A DNA stretch of 64,000 nucleotides from Streptomyces sp. A3M-1-3 (GTDB taxonomy: Bacteria; Actinomycetota; Actinomycetes; Streptomycetales; Streptomycetaceae). The position numbers and the translations under genes were made by a program. Below are positions 7,079-17,352 of the stretch, in pieces. The notes beneath the pieces were generated by a model. It saw only the letters and a list, made by a program, of their open reading frames with translations, did no database searches and was not told the DNA's origin. The DNA lies in NCBI RefSeq assembly GCF_024213665.1, contig NZ_JANAVP010000011.1:1-64000 (forward strand), written 5' to 3'. Within the stretch, counting starts at the first letter, position 1; each line of letters opens with the position of its first letter.

Positions 7079-10000
7079 ATGACCACCGACGCGTCTGACC
7101 GGACCCCGGCCACCCGCCTGTCGTTGCCCGAACTGCTCCTGCGCACCGCCGCCGAACGCCCGGACGACACGGCGGTGATCAGCGGCGACGAACACGTGAC
7201 CTTCGCCGGACTGGTGGGGCGAAGCCGAGGATTGGCCGGACATTTACGGGACCTCGGCGTGACCGCCGACCAGTGCGTGGGGCTGTTCATCGAGCCCTCG
7301 TCCGACCTGATGATCGGGGTGTGGGGCATCCTGTTCGCGGGCGGTGCCTACCTGCCGCTCGCCCCGGAGTACCCCGAAGAGCGCCTGCGCTACATGATCG
7401 AGCACTCAGGCGCGAAGGTGATCGTCGCCCAAGGCCACCTCGTCGAGCGCCTGGCCGCGCTGGCCCCCGCAGACACCGTGATCGTCCGGGTCGAGGACGC
7501 CCTCAAGGGCGCCCCCGGCGCGGACGTCGACATCGCCCCCGACTCGCTGGCCTACGTCATCTACACCTCGGGCAGCACCGGCCGGCCCAAGGGCGTCATG
7601 ATCGAGCACCGGAGCATCGCCAACCAGATGTCCTGGCTACGGGCTGCCCACGGCATCGACCGCACCCGGGTCATCCTGCAGAAAACGCCGATCAGCTTCG
7701 ACGCCGCCCAGTGGGAGATCCTCGCCCCGGCCGTCGGTTCCGTCGTCGTGATGGGCGGCGCCGGCATCCACCGGGACGCCGAACGGCTGGTGCACGCGGT
7801 CAAGACCCACGCCGTGACCACGCTCCAGTGCGTCCCGACCCTGCTCCAAGCGCTTCTGGACACGCAGGAGTTCGACTCCTGCCTCTCGCTGGAGCAGGTC
7901 TTCACCGGCGGCGAGGCCCTCTCCAAGCCCTTGGCCCGCGCCTGCCTGGAGACCCTCCCCGGGTGCGATCTGATCAACCTCTACGGGCCGACCGAGTGCA
8001 CGATCAACTCGTCGTCCTTCACCGTGGCCAAGTCCACCGTCGGCGACGGCCCCAACTCGATCTCCATCGGCGCCCCGGTCGACGCCACCGAGTACCACAT
8101 CCTCGGCCCCGACCTCACCGAACTGGCAGTGGGCGAGATCGGCGAGCTGTACATCGGCGGCGTCCAGGTCGCGCGCGGCTACCTGCACCGGCCTGACCTG
8201 ACCGAGCAGCGTTTCACGGACAACCCGTTCGGTCCCGGGCGGCTCTTCCGGACCGGCGACCTGGCCTACTGGAACGCCGACGGCACCGTCCAGTTCATCG
8301 GCCGCGCCGACAACCAGGTCAAGCTGCGCGGGTTCCGTGTGGAGCTCGACGAGATCAGACTCGCCATCGAGACCCACGACTGGGTCCGGCACGCGGCCGT
8401 GCTGGTCAAGGACGACCCGAGGACAGGCTTCCAGAACCTGATCGCCTGCGTCGAACTCGACCCGAAGGAAGCCGCCCTGATGGACCAGGGGAGCCACGGC
8501 GCGCACCACCAGTCCAAGGAGAGCAAGCTCCAGGTCAAGGCCCAGCTGTCGAACCCGGGCGTACGGTCCGCAGCCGAGCTCGCCGGCCTCCCCGTCCTCG
8601 ACCTGCCCGGTCGGACACCTACGCCGGCCCAGCGCAGCCTCGCCTTCGCCCGCAAGACCTACCGCTTCTACGAGGGCGGTGCCCCGGTGGCGGAGGCCGA
8701 CCTGCTGAAGCTGCTGGCCCGCCGCCCCGCCGCCATGCGCGGGCGGGAGCTCGCGGAGCTGGACACCGACGAACTCGGCGCGATCCTGCGGAACCTCGGG
8801 CAGCACCTGAGCCCGGAGCGGCTGCTCCCCAAGTACGCCTACGCCTCACCCGGTTCCCTCTATGCCACCCAGCTGTACCTGGAGATCACCGGCTTCCCGG
8901 GAATCCCCTCTGGCATCCACTACCACCACCCGATCAACCACCAGTTGGTGCTGATCTCCGAGACCCCTGAGACGGAAGACGCGGCCGCGGGCCCCCGGAT
9001 CCGGGCCCACTTCCTGGGCCGGCGCGGTGCCATCGAGCCCGTCTACAAGAAGAACATCCGGGAGGTCCTGGAGATCGAGGCCGGCCACATGGTCGGACTC
9101 TTCGAGGAGGTCCTGCCGCAGTACGGCCTCGACATCGAAGCCGCCCCGTTCGTCCCGGAGGTCAAGGCCGGGCTGCGGGTCGCCGACGAGGACCACTACC
9201 TCGGCGCCTTCGACTGGGTGCCCTACCGGCGCCCCCGCACGGACGAGGACATCGACCTGTACGTCCAGATCCATCCCGGCAAGGGGCTGGACCGGCCGGC
9301 CGGACAGTACATCTACGAGGGCGACCGGATGCGCCTCGTCTCCCGCGACCTGATCCTGCGCAAGCACGTCATCGCGATCAACCAGGCGGTCTACGACCGG
9401 GCGGGCTTCGGCGTCTCGGTGGTCAGCCGCAGTCCGCAGGAGTGGCGGCGCTACATCGACCTCGGCCGCACGCTCCAGCGCCTGTCGATGAACGACCTCG
9501 ACATCGGCTTCATGTCCTCGGGCTACAGCTCGCAGGGCGGCGACGACCTGCCCTCCGCCCGGCGGATCGACGGCATCCTGCGCGAGCTCGGCCGGCCCGG
9601 CGGCGCCTCGTACTTCTTCGTCGGCGGCCGGGTGAGCCAGGAGCAGCGGCGGCACGAAGGCATGCGGGAGGACGTGGTCCACATGCGGGGGCCCGCGGAG
9701 CTGATCCGCGACGACCTCGTCAACTACCTGCCGGACTACATGATCCCGAACAAGGTCGTCGTCCTCAATGCTCTGCCGACCACCGCTAACGGCAAGATCG
9801 ACCTCAAGGCTCTCGCCGTCTCCGACAAGGTGGACGTGGGGGCGGCCGACCGTCCCTTCATGGCCCCCCGGAACGAGACCGAACGCCGGGTGGCCGCGCT
9901 GTGGAAGCAGGCGATGAAGCAGGAGAGCGTCTCCGTGCAGGACGACTTCTTCGCCTGCGGCGGCAACTCACTGCTCGCCGTCGGCCTGATCAACCGGATC

Positions 10001-11158
10001 AACCGGACGTTCGGGGCCGACCTGCCGCTCGAGGCCATATTCACCTCGTCGACCGTGGAGGGGCTGGCCCGCCGGATCGCCGGCGAGTCGACGAGCGACA
10101 CCTCGCGCCTGGTCCCCTTGCAGCAGGAGGGCTCCGGACGCCCCATCCACTGCTGGCCCGGTCTGGGCGGCTACCCCATGAACCTGCGGCTCCTGGGCGA
10201 GCGGCTGGGCACGGACAGGCCGTTCCTCGGGGTGCAGGCTCACGGGATCAACCCGGGCGAGGCGCCGTACAAGACGATCAGGGAGATGGCGGCCGAGGAC
10301 GTCAAGGCCATCAGGGAGGTCCAGCCCGAAGGCCCGTACACGTTGTGGGGCTACTCCTTCGGAGCCCGGGTCGCCTTCGAGACCGCGTACCAGCTGGAGG
10401 AGGCCGGCCACACCGTCGACCATGTCTTCCTGATCGCCCCCGGCTCGCCCAAGGTCCGCACGGACGGCGCGGCCGGCGAGGAGCGTGTCGCCACCTACGC
10501 CAACAGGGCCTACGTGACGATCCTCTTCTCGGTCTTCACGGGCACGATCAGCAGTCCCCTGCTGGAGAAGTGCCTCGCCGTGGTCAAGGACGACGAGAGT
10601 TTCGCCGGCTTCATCAGCGAGAACCTCCCGAACCTCGACATCGACCTGGTGCGCCGGATCATCCAGGTCGTCGGGACGACCTTCGAGTTCAGCTACACCT
10701 TCCGCGAACTGCGGGAGCGACGGATCTCGGCGCCCATCACCATCTTCAAGGCACAGGGGGACGAGTACTCGTTCCTCGACGGCAGCAGCGGCTACTCCTC
10801 CGCCCCGCCGACCGTCGTCGAGTTGGAGGCCGACCACTACTCCCTGCTCAGGGCACCGGACATCGACGAGCTCGCGACGGCCATCCGCCGGCGCCTGAAC
10901 ATCCGGAAGGACACCGTCATGCCGCACGTCAACATCAAGCACTTTCCGATGGCACTCAGCGACGAGCAGCAGTCCGAGCTGGTGTCGGCGGTGACCAAGG
11001 CGGTCACCGACGCCTTCGGCTGCGACGAGGGGGTGGTGTCGATCGCGGTCGAGTCGATCGACAAGGAGCTCTGGAACGAGGAGGTCTACATCCCGGAGAT
11101 CGTTAACCGCAGACACATCCTCGGCAAGGTACCGAACTACGGCCCCGACACCCACTGA
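7079..11158 (+). CDS. Indigoidine-synthetase-like NRPS (A-Ox-T-TE) fused to a PptA-like tautomerase
   Basis: A 1359-residue single-module NRPS. The adenylation domain (about 15-440) has A3 '[11 protein letters not shown]' near 161, A5 'NLYGPTE' near 300 and A8 '[16 protein letters not shown]' near 407. A SagB/nitroreductase-like FMN oxidase is inserted after A8 (about 510-860; '[16 protein letters not shown]'), then A10 'NGKIDLKAL', a carrier domain (Ser964 in 'GGNSLLAV') and a thioesterase (Ser1093 in GYSFG). This is the layout of BpsA/IndC, which convert L-Gln to the aminopyridinedione that dimerises to indigoidine. Residues 1-1280 match BpsA in length. From Met1281 ('[10 protein letters not shown]') an extra domain resembling E. 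coli PptA (4-OT family) follows in frame. The start has AGGGGG upstream. Glutamine use is inferred from family resemblance. Confidence 0.92.
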   Translation: MTTDASDRTPATRLSLPELLLRTAAERPDDTAVISGDEHVTFAGLVGRSRGLAGHLRDLGVTADQCVGLFIEPSSDLMIGVWGILFAGGAYLPLAPEYPEERLRYMIEHSGAKVIVAQGHLVERLAALAPADTVIVRVEDALKGAPGADVDIAPDSLAYVIYTSGSTGRPKGVMIEHRSIANQMSWLRAAHGIDRTRVILQKTPISFDAAQWEILAPAVGSVVVMGGAGIHRDAERLVHAVKTHAVTTLQCVPTLLQALLDTQEFDSCLSLEQVFTGGEALSKPLARACLETLPGCDLINLYGPTECTINSSSFTVAKSTVGDGPNSISIGAPVDATEYHILGPDLTELAVGEIGELYIGGVQVARGYLHRPDLTEQRFTDNPFGPGRLFRTGDLAYWNADGTVQFIGRADNQVKLRGFRVELDEIRLAIETHDWVRHAAVLVKDDPRTGFQNLIACVELDPKEAALMDQGSHGAHHQSKESKLQVKAQLSNPGVRSAAELAGLPVLDLPGRTPTPAQRSLAFARKTYRFYEGGAPVAEADLLKLLARRPAAMRGRELAELDTDELGAILRNLGQHLSPERLLPKYAYASPGSLYATQLYLEITGFPGIPSGIHYHHPINHQLVLISETPETEDAAAGPRIRAHFLGRRGAIEPVYKKNIREVLEIEAGHMVGLFEEVLPQYGLDIEAAPFVPEVKAGLRVADEDHYLGAFDWVPYRRPRTDEDIDLYVQIHPGKGLDRPAGQYIYEGDRMRLVSRDLILRKHVIAINQAVYDRAGFGVSVVSRSPQEWRRYIDLGRTLQRLSMNDLDIGFMSSGYSSQGGDDLPSARRIDGILRELGRPGGASYFFVGGRVSQEQRRHEGMREDVVHMRGPAELIRDDLVNYLPDYMIPNKVVVLNALPTTANGKIDLKALAVSDKVDVGAADRPFMAPRNETERRVAALWKQAMKQESVSVQDDFFACGGNSLLAVGLINRINRTFGADLPLEAIFTSSTVEGLARRIAGESTSDTSRLVPLQQEGSGRPIHCWPGLGGYPMNLRLLGERLGTDRPFLGVQAHGINPGEAPYKTIREMAAEDVKAIREVQPEGPYTLWGYSFGARVAFETAYQLEEAGHTVDHVFLIAPGSPKVRTDGAAGEERVATYANRAYVTILFSVFTGTISSPLLEKCLAVVKDDESFAGFISENLPNLDIDLVRRIIQVVGTTFEFSYTFRELRERRISAPITIFKAQGDEYSFLDGSSGYSSAPPTVVELEADHYSLLRAPDIDELATAIRRRLNIRKDTVMPHVNIKHFPMALSDEQQSELVSAVTKAVTDAFGCDEGVVSIAVESIDKELWNEEVYIPEIVNRRHILGKVPNYGPDTH
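10905..11158 (+). other. Internal ribosome binding site and start for a free 4-OT tautomerase
   Basis: At the join between thioesterase and tautomerase, GGAAGGA (10905-10911) stands 7 nt before an in-frame ATG at 10919 followed directly by a Pro codon. 4-OT enzymes use the amino group of Pro1 after Met removal, which cannot work when Pro is internal. Initiation here would give a 79-residue tautomerase with a free Pro1. So the locus may make both the fusion and the free enzyme. The site looks like the original start of a separate gene joined to the NRPS by loss of its stop codon. Translation from it is unproven. Confidence 0.55.
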
Positions 11159-11162
11159 AAAG

Positions 11163-12128
11163 ATGGCTGTGACCACTACGACCTCTCTTCCCCACAAGGA
11201 CATCCCGCTCGTCTTCAGTGCCGAGGTGGCCGACGCGCTCCACGAAGGCCGCCCGGTGGTGGCGCTGGAGTCCAACGTCATCACCCACGGCCTGCCGTAC
11301 CCGGACAACGCCGCGACCGCCCGGAAGGTCGAGGAGGCCGTCCGGGCGGGCGGCTCGGTCCCGGCCACGATCGCCGTGGAAAGCGGCAAGATCGTGGTCG
11401 GCATGACCGACGCCGACATCGACCGGTTCGCCTCGACGCTGGGCATCCCCAAGGTCAGCAGCCGGGACATGCCCGTCGTCTTGGCACAGGGCCGGATGGG
11501 CGCGCTGACGGTCGCCTCCTCCGTGGTGGCGGCCGAACTCGCGGGTATTCCGTTCTTCTCCTCGGCCGGCATCGGCGGGGTGCACCGGGGCGCGGACAAG
11601 ACCATGGACGTGTCCTCCGACCTGATCCAGTTCACGCGCTCCAAGGTCGCGGTGGTGTGCGCCGGCGGGAAGAAGATCCTGGACCTCGGCCTGACGCTGG
11701 AGTACCTGGAGACCCAGTGCGTACCGGTGGTCTCGTACCGGTCGGACGACTTCCCCGCCTTCTACTGCGTGTCCAGCGGTTTCCGCAGCCCGATGCGGCT
11801 GGACGACGACGAGGTGATCGCCCGGTCGATTGAGAACCACTGGGCGCTGGGCAACAACAGCTCGTTCCTGATCACCACGCCGGTCCGGCCGGAGGAGGCG
11901 ATCGACAGCGACGAGGTCGACGCCGCGATCACCGAGGCCATGGCCGCCGCCGACCGGGATGGCATCCGGGGCCAGGCGATCACGAAGTACCTGATGCGTG
12001 CGGTGGACGCGGCTACAGAAGGCCGCTCGTCCAAGGCCAACATGGCCGTGCTCATCAGCACGGCCGAGGTCGGCGGCCGACTGGCCGCGGCGCACGCCCA
12101 GCTCCGGGCCGGGTCCCGGTCCGTCTGA
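11163..12128 (+). CDS. Pseudouridine-5'-phosphate glycosidase-like protein, candidate C-glycosynthase
   Basis: A 321-residue PsuG-family protein. Family residues seen include Glu36 in '[14 protein letters not shown]', Lys97 in 'PKVSSRDMP', Asp149 in '[11 protein letters not shown]', His141 in 'GGVHRG', and a Lys at 170 or 171 in '[11 protein letters not shown]' at the position that forms the ribose 5-phosphate adduct. E. coli PsuG cleaves pseudouridine 5'-phosphate reversibly. Relatives in minimycin and showdomycin clusters run the reverse reaction, joining ribose 5-phosphate by a C-C bond to an NRPS-made base. Indigoidine clusters also carry a homologue (IndA). It starts 4 nt after the NRPS stop with a weak binding site, so translation is probably coupled. 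C-glycosynthesis here is inference. Confidence 0.88.
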   Translation: MAVTTTTSLPHKDIPLVFSAEVADALHEGRPVVALESNVITHGLPYPDNAATARKVEEAVRAGGSVPATIAVESGKIVVGMTDADIDRFASTLGIPKVSSRDMPVVLAQGRMGALTVASSVVAAELAGIPFFSSAGIGGVHRGADKTMDVSSDLIQFTRSKVAVVCAGGKKILDLGLTLEYLETQCVPVVSYRSDDFPAFYCVSSGFRSPMRLDDDEVIARSIENHWALGNNSSFLITTPVRPEEAIDSDEVDAAITEAMAAADRDGIRGQAITKYLMRAVDAATEGRSSKANMAVLISTAEVGGRLAAAHAQLRAGSRSV

Positions 12129-12196
12129 CAGACGCCCCTACCCCCCACCAACCGAGCGCGTTCCCTCGCGCACGACACACAAATGGATACGACACC

Positions 12197-12919
12197 ATGA
12201 CGAAGCTCGACCACCAGTCCACGTCCGAAGCCGAGTCCTACCGCCCGCTCGTCTCCCAGGAGCGGGTGAAGGAGATCAAGGAACTGCGCCAGGCCATGGC
12301 CTCGCAGGGCGGCGGCGAGGAAGGCGAGCAGACCCACCCGTTCCTGGGCCTGACCCTGCGGGTCCCCTCGCAGGTCATGACCCCCTGCCCCGTGTCCCCG
12401 ATGCTCGGCGGCGCGGTCTTCGCCGAGGTCGAACCGGGTGACCGGGTCCTCGACATGGGCACCGGCAGCGGTTCGCTGGCCCTGATCGCTGCCAAGAAGG
12501 GCGCCGATGTCCTGGCGGTGGACCTCAACCCGCACGCCGTGGCCGCCGTCCGTGTCAACGCGGAGCTGAACGGGGTCGCCGACCTCGTCGAGTCGCGCGA
12601 GAGTGACGTCTTCAATTCGGTCGAGGGCCGCTTCGACCTGATCGTCTTCAACCCGCCGTTCCAGTGGTTCGCCGCCACCGACTACGCGGACGTCGCGGGC
12701 ACCGACGCCGGCTACCAGGCACTGACCCGCTTCTTCCGCGAGGCCCGCGCCCACCTGACGGAGAAGGGCCGCATGATCCTCTTCTTCAGCACCATGGGTG
12801 ACGTGGAGTACTTCGAGAAGCTGGTGGCCGACGAGGGCTTCGACCACGAGGTGGTCTTCTCCACCACCCGGCCCGTCTTCGACGTGCCGGTCGAGTTCAC
12901 CGTGCACCGCGTGTCCTGA
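12197..12919 (+). CDS. SAM-dependent methyltransferase with NPPF motif
   Basis: A 240-residue class I methyltransferase. Motif I is 'LDMGTGSGSLAL' (85-96), the acidic ribose-binding residue is in 'VLAVDLN', and motif IV is NPPF (152-155). NPPx/NPPY motifs mark enzymes that methylate planar amide or amino nitrogens, such as the glutamine methyltransferase PrmC. That would suit a glutamine-derived, amide-rich product, although O- or C-methylation cannot be excluded. The first 50 residues are charged and carry no recognised domain. It lies between the PsuG-like gene and metK on the same strand, so it probably acts in the same pathway. The ribosome binding site is weak. Confidence 0.85.
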   Translation: MTKLDHQSTSEAESYRPLVSQERVKEIKELRQAMASQGGGEEGEQTHPFLGLTLRVPSQVMTPCPVSPMLGGAVFAEVEPGDRVLDMGTGSGSLALIAAKKGADVLAVDLNPHAVAAVRVNAELNGVADLVESRESDVFNSVEGRFDLIVFNPPFQWFAATDYADVAGTDAGYQALTRFFREARAHLTEKGRMILFFSTMGDVEYFEKLVADEGFDHEVVFSTTRPVFDVPVEFTVHRVS

Positions 12920-12932
12920 TCCCGGACACCCA

Positions 12933-12964
12933 CCGGGGCCTCCCCCCCATCGGGGAGGCCCCGG
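12933..12964 (+). terminator. 13-bp GC hairpin between methyltransferase and metK
   Basis: CCGGGGCCTCCCC (12933-12945) pairs with 12952-12964 around a 6-nt loop. No T run follows. It may end part of the transcripts before metK or act as a processing or attenuation site. Confidence 0.6.
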
Positions 12965-13024
12965 CCCGCCGCAGGCCGTGCCGGTCCCCATCCACGCACG
13001 TCCGTACGACAGGAGCGCTACGCC

Positions 13025-14233
13025 GTGTCCCAACGTCTGTTCACCTCCGAATCGGTGACCGAGGGCCATCCCGACAAGATCGCCGACCGGATCAGCGACA
13101 CTGTCCTCGACGCCCTGCTGGCCCAGGACCCGCGGTCCCGGGTGGCGGTGGAAACCCTGATCACCACCGGCCAGGTGCATGTGGCCGGCGAGGTGACCAC
13201 TTCCGCCTGGGCCGACATCCCCGCGCTGGTGCGTGAGGCTGTCCTGGAGATCGGCTACGACTCGTCCGCGAAGGGCTTCGACGGCGCCTCCTGCGGCGTC
13301 TCGGTCTCCATCGGCGCGCAGTCCCCGGACATCGCGCAGGGTGTCGACACCGCGTACGAGAGGCGCGTCGAGGGCGACGAGGACGAGCTGGACCGGCAGG
13401 GCGCCGGTGACCAGGGCCTGATGTTCGGCTACGCCTGCGACGAGGCCCCGAACCTGATGCCGCTGCCGATCGAGGTGGCGCACCGGCTGTCGCGCCGGCT
13501 CACCGAGATCCGCAAGGACGGGACGATCCCGTACCTGCGTCCCGACGGCAAGACCCAGGTGACCATCGAGTACGACGGTGAGACCCCGGTCCGTCTGGAC
13601 ACGGTGGTGGTCTCCTCGCAGCACGCGGGCGGCATCGACCTCGACGCCCTGCTGATCCCCGACATCCGCGAGCACGTGGTGGAGTACGCGCTGGCCGGCC
13701 TGGTGGAGGACGGCATCAAGCTGGACACCGAGGGCTTCCGGCTGCTGGTGAACCCGACCGGCCGTTTCGAGATCGGCGGCCCGATGGGCGACGCCGGCCT
13801 CACCGGCCGCAAGATCATCATCGACACCTACGGCGGCATGGCCCGCCACGGCGGCGGTGCCTTCTCGGGCAAGGACCCGTCGAAGGTCGACCGTTCCGCC
13901 GCGTACGCGATGCGCTGGGTCGCGAAGAACGTGGTCGCGGCCGGTCTGGCCTCGCGCTGCGAGGTCCAGGTCGCGTACGCGATCGGCAAGGCCGAGCCCG
14001 TCGGCCTGTTCGTCGAGACCTTCGGCACCGCCAAGACCGACGTGTCCAGGATCCAGAACGCCATCACGGAGGTCTTCGACCTGCGCCCGGCCGCGATCGT
14101 CCGCGACCTCGACCTGCTCCGTCCGATCTACGCCCAGACGGCCGCCTACGGCCACTTCGGCCGCGAACTGCCCGCGTTCACCTGGGAGCGGACCGACCGC
14201 GCCGAGGCCCTCCGCGCGGCCGCTGGGATGTGA
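13025..14233 (+). CDS. metK: S-adenosylmethionine synthetase, cluster-embedded
   Basis: A 402-residue enzyme of full family length that makes SAM from Met and ATP. The ATP motif GHPDK is at 14-18, and the glycine-rich '[17 protein letters not shown]' loop and '[20 protein letters not shown]' are intact. GTG 13025 is used, with AGGAG about 9 nt upstream. Its position between a methyltransferase and adenosine kinase suggests a pathway copy that supplies SAM locally. Whether the genome carries a second, housekeeping metK cannot be told from this window. Confidence 0.95.
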   Translation: MSQRLFTSESVTEGHPDKIADRISDTVLDALLAQDPRSRVAVETLITTGQVHVAGEVTTSAWADIPALVREAVLEIGYDSSAKGFDGASCGVSVSIGAQSPDIAQGVDTAYERRVEGDEDELDRQGAGDQGLMFGYACDEAPNLMPLPIEVAHRLSRRLTEIRKDGTIPYLRPDGKTQVTIEYDGETPVRLDTVVVSSQHAGGIDLDALLIPDIREHVVEYALAGLVEDGIKLDTEGFRLLVNPTGRFEIGGPMGDAGLTGRKIIIDTYGGMARHGGGAFSGKDPSKVDRSAAYAMRWVAKNVVAAGLASRCEVQVAYAIGKAEPVGLFVETFGTAKTDVSRIQNAITEVFDLRPAAIVRDLDLLRPIYAQTAAYGHFGRELPAFTWERTDRAEALRAAAGM

Positions 14234-14235
14234 TC

Positions 14236-15219
14236 ATGGATATCGCCGTCACCGGATCCATCGCCACCGACCACCTGGCGACCTTCCCGGGGCGCTTCGC
14301 CGAGCAGATCATCCCCGAGCGCCTGGCGACGATCTCCCTGTCGTTCCTCGTGGATGACCTTCAGGTGCGCCGGGGCGGCGTTGCCGCGAACATCTGTTTC
14401 GGGCTGGGCCAGCTCGGGCTGGCCCCGGTGCTGGTTGGCGCCGCCGGCACGGACTTCGCCGAGTACGACGCCCGGCTGCGTGCCTCCGGTGTGGACACCG
14501 GATCGGTCCGGCTCAGCACCACGCGCCACACCGCCCGCTTCATGTGCACGACCGACGTCGACCACAACCAGATCGCCTCCTTCTACCCGGGCGCCATGGT
14601 GGAGGCCCAGGAGATCGACCTGGCCGAGGTCGTGGACCGCGTCGGCGTCCTCGACCTCGTCCTGGTCGCCCCCGACGTGCCGGAGGCGATGGTCCGCCAC
14701 ACCAGGGCGGCGCACGCCGCCGGCATCCCGGTCGCGGCCGACCCCTCGCAGCAACTGGCGCGGCTCGACGACGAGTCGACCCGGCTGCTCGTGGACGGGG
14801 CTCGGTTCCTCTTCACCAACGCGTACGAGAGCGCGCTGCTGCGGCAGCGGACCGGGTGGAGCGAGGCCGAGGTGCTGGCGCGCGTCGGCGTGTGGATCGT
14901 CACCCGGGGCGCTGACGGGGTCTCGATCCTGACCGCCGACGGGCCGGCCGAGCACGTGCCCGCCGTCGCGACGGACCAGCCCACCGACCCCACCGGTGTG
15001 GGCGACGCCTTCCGGGCCGGCTTCCTCGCGGGCCTGTCTCGGGGAATGCCCCACCGCCGCGCGGCCCAACTGGGCTGCGCCGTAGCCACGATCGTCCTCG
15101 AGTCCTTCGGCACCCAGGAGTACAAGCTGCTTCCCTGGGACCTGTCGGAGCGACTGCTGCGGGCCTACGGGGCCGAGGCGGCGGCGGACATCGGCGCGTG
15201 GCCCGGGGAGCCCGCGTGA
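14236..15219 (+). CDS. PfkB-family kinase, probable adenosine kinase
   Basis: A 327-residue ribokinase-fold kinase very like the actinobacterial adenosine kinases ('[18 protein letters not shown]' at the start, '[17 protein letters not shown]', and the catalytic Asp257 in '[12 protein letters not shown]'). It should phosphorylate adenosine to AMP. Adenosine arises when S-adenosylhomocysteine is hydrolysed, so the enzyme would pull methylation forward. A nucleoside 5'-kinase acting on the pathway product is an alternative. ATG 14236 sits 2 nt after the metK stop; a GTG at 14230 overlapping that stop is also possible. Confidence 0.85.
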   Translation: MDIAVTGSIATDHLATFPGRFAEQIIPERLATISLSFLVDDLQVRRGGVAANICFGLGQLGLAPVLVGAAGTDFAEYDARLRASGVDTGSVRLSTTRHTARFMCTTDVDHNQIASFYPGAMVEAQEIDLAEVVDRVGVLDLVLVAPDVPEAMVRHTRAAHAAGIPVAADPSQQLARLDDESTRLLVDGARFLFTNAYESALLRQRTGWSEAEVLARVGVWIVTRGADGVSILTADGPAEHVPAVATDQPTDPTGVGDAFRAGFLAGLSRGMPHRRAAQLGCAVATIVLESFGTQEYKLLPWDLSERLLRAYGAEAAADIGAWPGEPA

Positions 15220-16118
15220 CGGAGCTGCGCGAGCTCCTCGCCACCGGGACCCGCTCGTTCTCCTTCGAGTTCTTCCCGCCCCGGACGGAGGCGGGCGCAG
15301 CCGCCCTGTGGGAGGCGATCCGCCGGATCGAGGCGTTCGCCCCGAGCTTCGTCTCGGTCACCTACGGGGCCGGGGGATCGTCCCGGGACCGCACGGTCGA
15401 GCTGACGAAGCGGATCGCGGCGGAGACCACGCTGCGCCCGGTGGCCCACCTGACGGCGGTGGCGCACTCGGTCGCCGAACTGCGGCACGTGATCGGCCAG
15501 TACGCGGACGCCGGCGTCCGGGACGTCCTGGCCCTGCGTGGGGACCCGCCGGGCGACCCGAACGCGCCCTGGATCCCGCACCCGAGCGGCTTCTCCCACG
15601 CCTGGGAGCTGGTCCGCCTGGTGCGGGAATCGGGAGCGTTCAGCGTCGGCGTGGCCGCGTTCCCCGAGCGCCATCCGCGCTCCCCCGACTGGGAGTCCGA
15701 CGTCCGGCGCTTCGTGGCCAAGTGCCGCGCGGGCGCGGACTACGCGGTCACCCAGATGTTCTTCCGGGCCGAGGACTACCTACGGCTGCGGGACCGGGTC
15801 GTGGCGGCGGGATGCGACATCCCGATCATCCCCGCGATCATGCCGGCCACGGACGCCCGGCAGATCGCCCGGTTCGCCGAGCTGAGCGGGGCCACGTTCC
15901 CTGAGGACCTGGCCCGGCGACTGGAGGCGGTGGGCGGCGGGTCGGCGGGTCGGCGGATCGGAGTCGACTTCGCGGTGGCCATGGCCGAGCGGCTGCTCGC
16001 CGAGGGCGTTCCCGGCCTGCACTACATCACGCTCAACCGGTCCACGGCGACCTCGGAGATCCACCGCGCGCTGCTCGGCTCCGGCCTGACCGAACACGCC
16101 CTGGCGGCCCGGGCCTGA
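15216..16118 (+). CDS. metF: 5,10-methylenetetrahydrofolate reductase
   Basis: A 300-residue TIM-barrel flavoenzyme that makes 5-methyltetrahydrofolate, the methyl donor for methionine synthesis. The catalytic Glu18 lies in 'FSFEFFPP', and 'VTYGAGGS', 'ALRGDPPG' and '[11 protein letters not shown]' match MetF. GTG 15216 overlaps the kinase stop (GTGA) with GGGGAG five bases upstream; a GTG at 15198 is less likely. With metK and adenosine kinase it forms a SAM-regeneration set. Methionine synthase and SAH hydrolase are not in the window, so the cycle relies on genes elsewhere. Confidence 0.93.
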   Translation: MTELRELLATGTRSFSFEFFPPRTEAGAAALWEAIRRIEAFAPSFVSVTYGAGGSSRDRTVELTKRIAAETTLRPVAHLTAVAHSVAELRHVIGQYADAGVRDVLALRGDPPGDPNAPWIPHPSGFSHAWELVRLVRESGAFSVGVAAFPERHPRSPDWESDVRRFVAKCRAGADYAVTQMFFRAEDYLRLRDRVVAAGCDIPIIPAIMPATDARQIARFAELSGATFPEDLARRLEAVGGGSAGRRIGVDFAVAMAERLLAEGVPGLHYITLNRSTATSEIHRALLGSGLTEHALAARA

Positions 16119-16138
16119 GCCACTACCGCAACGGTCAG

Positions 16139-16195
16139 GGACGAGCCGGGGGCGGCCCCCACCCGCATCGGGTGGGGGCCGCCCCCGGCTCGTCC
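16139..16195. terminator. Perfect 26-bp hairpin between convergent metF and lysR
   Basis: The arm 16139-16164 pairs without mismatch with 16170-16195 around a 5-nt loop (GCATC). Its place between two converging genes marks it as a bidirectional terminator. There is no U tract. It is an unusually long perfect stem. Confidence 0.85.
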
Positions 16196-16209
16196 GCGCG
16201 CGCCTGCGT

Positions 16210-17085
16210 TCACTCCTCCTCGATGCCCAACAGCTCCAGGAAGGCGGCGGCCGCCGGGGTGCGGCTCTCCCGGCCCCAGATCACGTACTCGGCGCGGGCC
16301 GGTGCGTCCGTGACCTCGATCGTGGCCATCCCGGCCAGGCCCGCGACGTACGCGGGCGGGAGCAGGGCCACGCCCAGGCCCGCGCCGACCAGACGGGCCA
16401 GGTAGTCCGCGTTGGTCACCTCGAAGGCGACCTCGCGGGTGAGGCCGGCGGCGGTGAAGGCCAGATCGGACTGGGCCCGGCCGGCGGTCTTCGCCGGGAG
16501 GTCCACGAACACCTCTGAGGACAACCGACGGAGGTCGACCGAGGTCTCGCCGGCGAGCGGGTGGTCCGGGGAGACCACGGCGACCAGCCGCTCCCGGGCC
16601 AACTCCCGGGCCATGACGCCCCGGGGGCGGGCCGTGACCGGGATGCCGAGAAAGGCCACCTCGATCTCGCCCTGCCTGACCCGCTCGGCGAGCTCGTCGC
16701 TCGCTCCCACACTGAGGCTGATCCGAGCCTTCGGATGGCGCTGGTGGAAGTTCCTGAGGACGGTGGGAATGTCCACGGCGGCGACGGTGGGGATCAGCCC
16801 CACCGCGAGGCGTCCGCGCACCTCCCCGACGGCCGCCGCGACTTCGGCGGCGGCCCGCTCCGCCGCGTCCAGGCACTGGCGGGCGGCGGGCAGGAAGGCC
16901 GCGCCCGCCGGGGTCAGCCGGACCCGGCGGCTGGTGCGTTCGAAGAGCCTCGCACCCAGTTCCTTCTCCAGGCGCGCGATCTGGTGGCTGAGCGCGGACT
17001 GGACCACCAGGCAGCGTTGGGCAGCCCTCGTGAAGCTGTTCGTCTCGGCCACGGCGATCACGTACCGCATCTGCTGGAGCTCCAT
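16210..17085 (-). CDS. LysR-family regulator, likely cluster regulator
   Basis: A 291-residue LysR-type regulator. The N-terminal winged HTH is at about residues 3-62 ('NSFTRAAQRCLVVQSALSHQ'), followed by a periplasmic-binding-fold effector domain (about 90-290). The length is normal. It is divergent from the DsbA-like gene with 267 bp between them, the usual arrangement for a LysR target. A candidate operator lies just upstream of its start. It probably controls the DsbA-like and exporter genes and perhaps the NRPS operon; the ligand is unknown. Confidence 0.88.
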   Translation of the reverse strand: MELQQMRYVIAVAETNSFTRAAQRCLVVQSALSHQIARLEKELGARLFERTSRRVRLTPAGAAFLPAARQCLDAAERAAAEVAAAVGEVRGRLAVGLIPTVAAVDIPTVLRNFHQRHPKARISLSVGASDELAERVRQGEIEVAFLGIPVTARPRGVMARELARERLVAVVSPDHPLAGETSVDLRRLSSEVFVDLPAKTAGRAQSDLAFTAAGLTREVAFEVTNADYLARLVGAGLGVALLPPAYVAGLAGMATIEVTDAPARAEYVIWGRESRTPAAAAFLELLGIEEE

Positions 17086-17093
17086 GGATCCAT

Positions 17094-17114
17094 CGTGATA
17101 CGAGATCCATCACG
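17094..17114. promoter_or_regulatory. Candidate LysR operator
   Basis: CGTGAT (17094-17099) and ATCACG (17109-17114) form an inverted repeat 9 bp apart, about 10 bp upstream of the lysR start. An overlapping direct repeat, GATCCATCGTG and GATCCATCACG, reinforces it. Spacing fits the interrupted dyads bound by LysR proteins. Function is inferred from position. Confidence 0.45.
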
Positions 17115-17352
17115 TGACAAGCATGTGTTGGACTCATTGATACCCCCGGCCCGACACTGGTGACGACCGCACACGGCAGGAACGTCCTCGGGCCGACTCC
17201 GCCGGGCGGGCCCTCGATCGAGGCCCCTCCGGCGTGCCCGGAAGCCGCGCCTCCGCTGCCCTCTCCCCTACCTCCCGCACCTGGGCGCACACCGCCGAGG
17301 CATGCCTGCGCGCGCCCTCGCGCCCGTGACACCGAAAGGACGAGCGACCGCC

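Noticed and set aside
8615..9660. The Ox domain as a separate nitroreductase gene inserted in the NRPS
   Set aside because: It is in frame, lies between the A8 and A10 motifs as in BpsA/IndC, and is a normal part of this NRPS family.
11762..14155. A 797-codon frame antisense to the PsuG-like, methyltransferase and metK genes
   Set aside because: Those genes are certain on the + strand; the antisense product has no recognisable motif.
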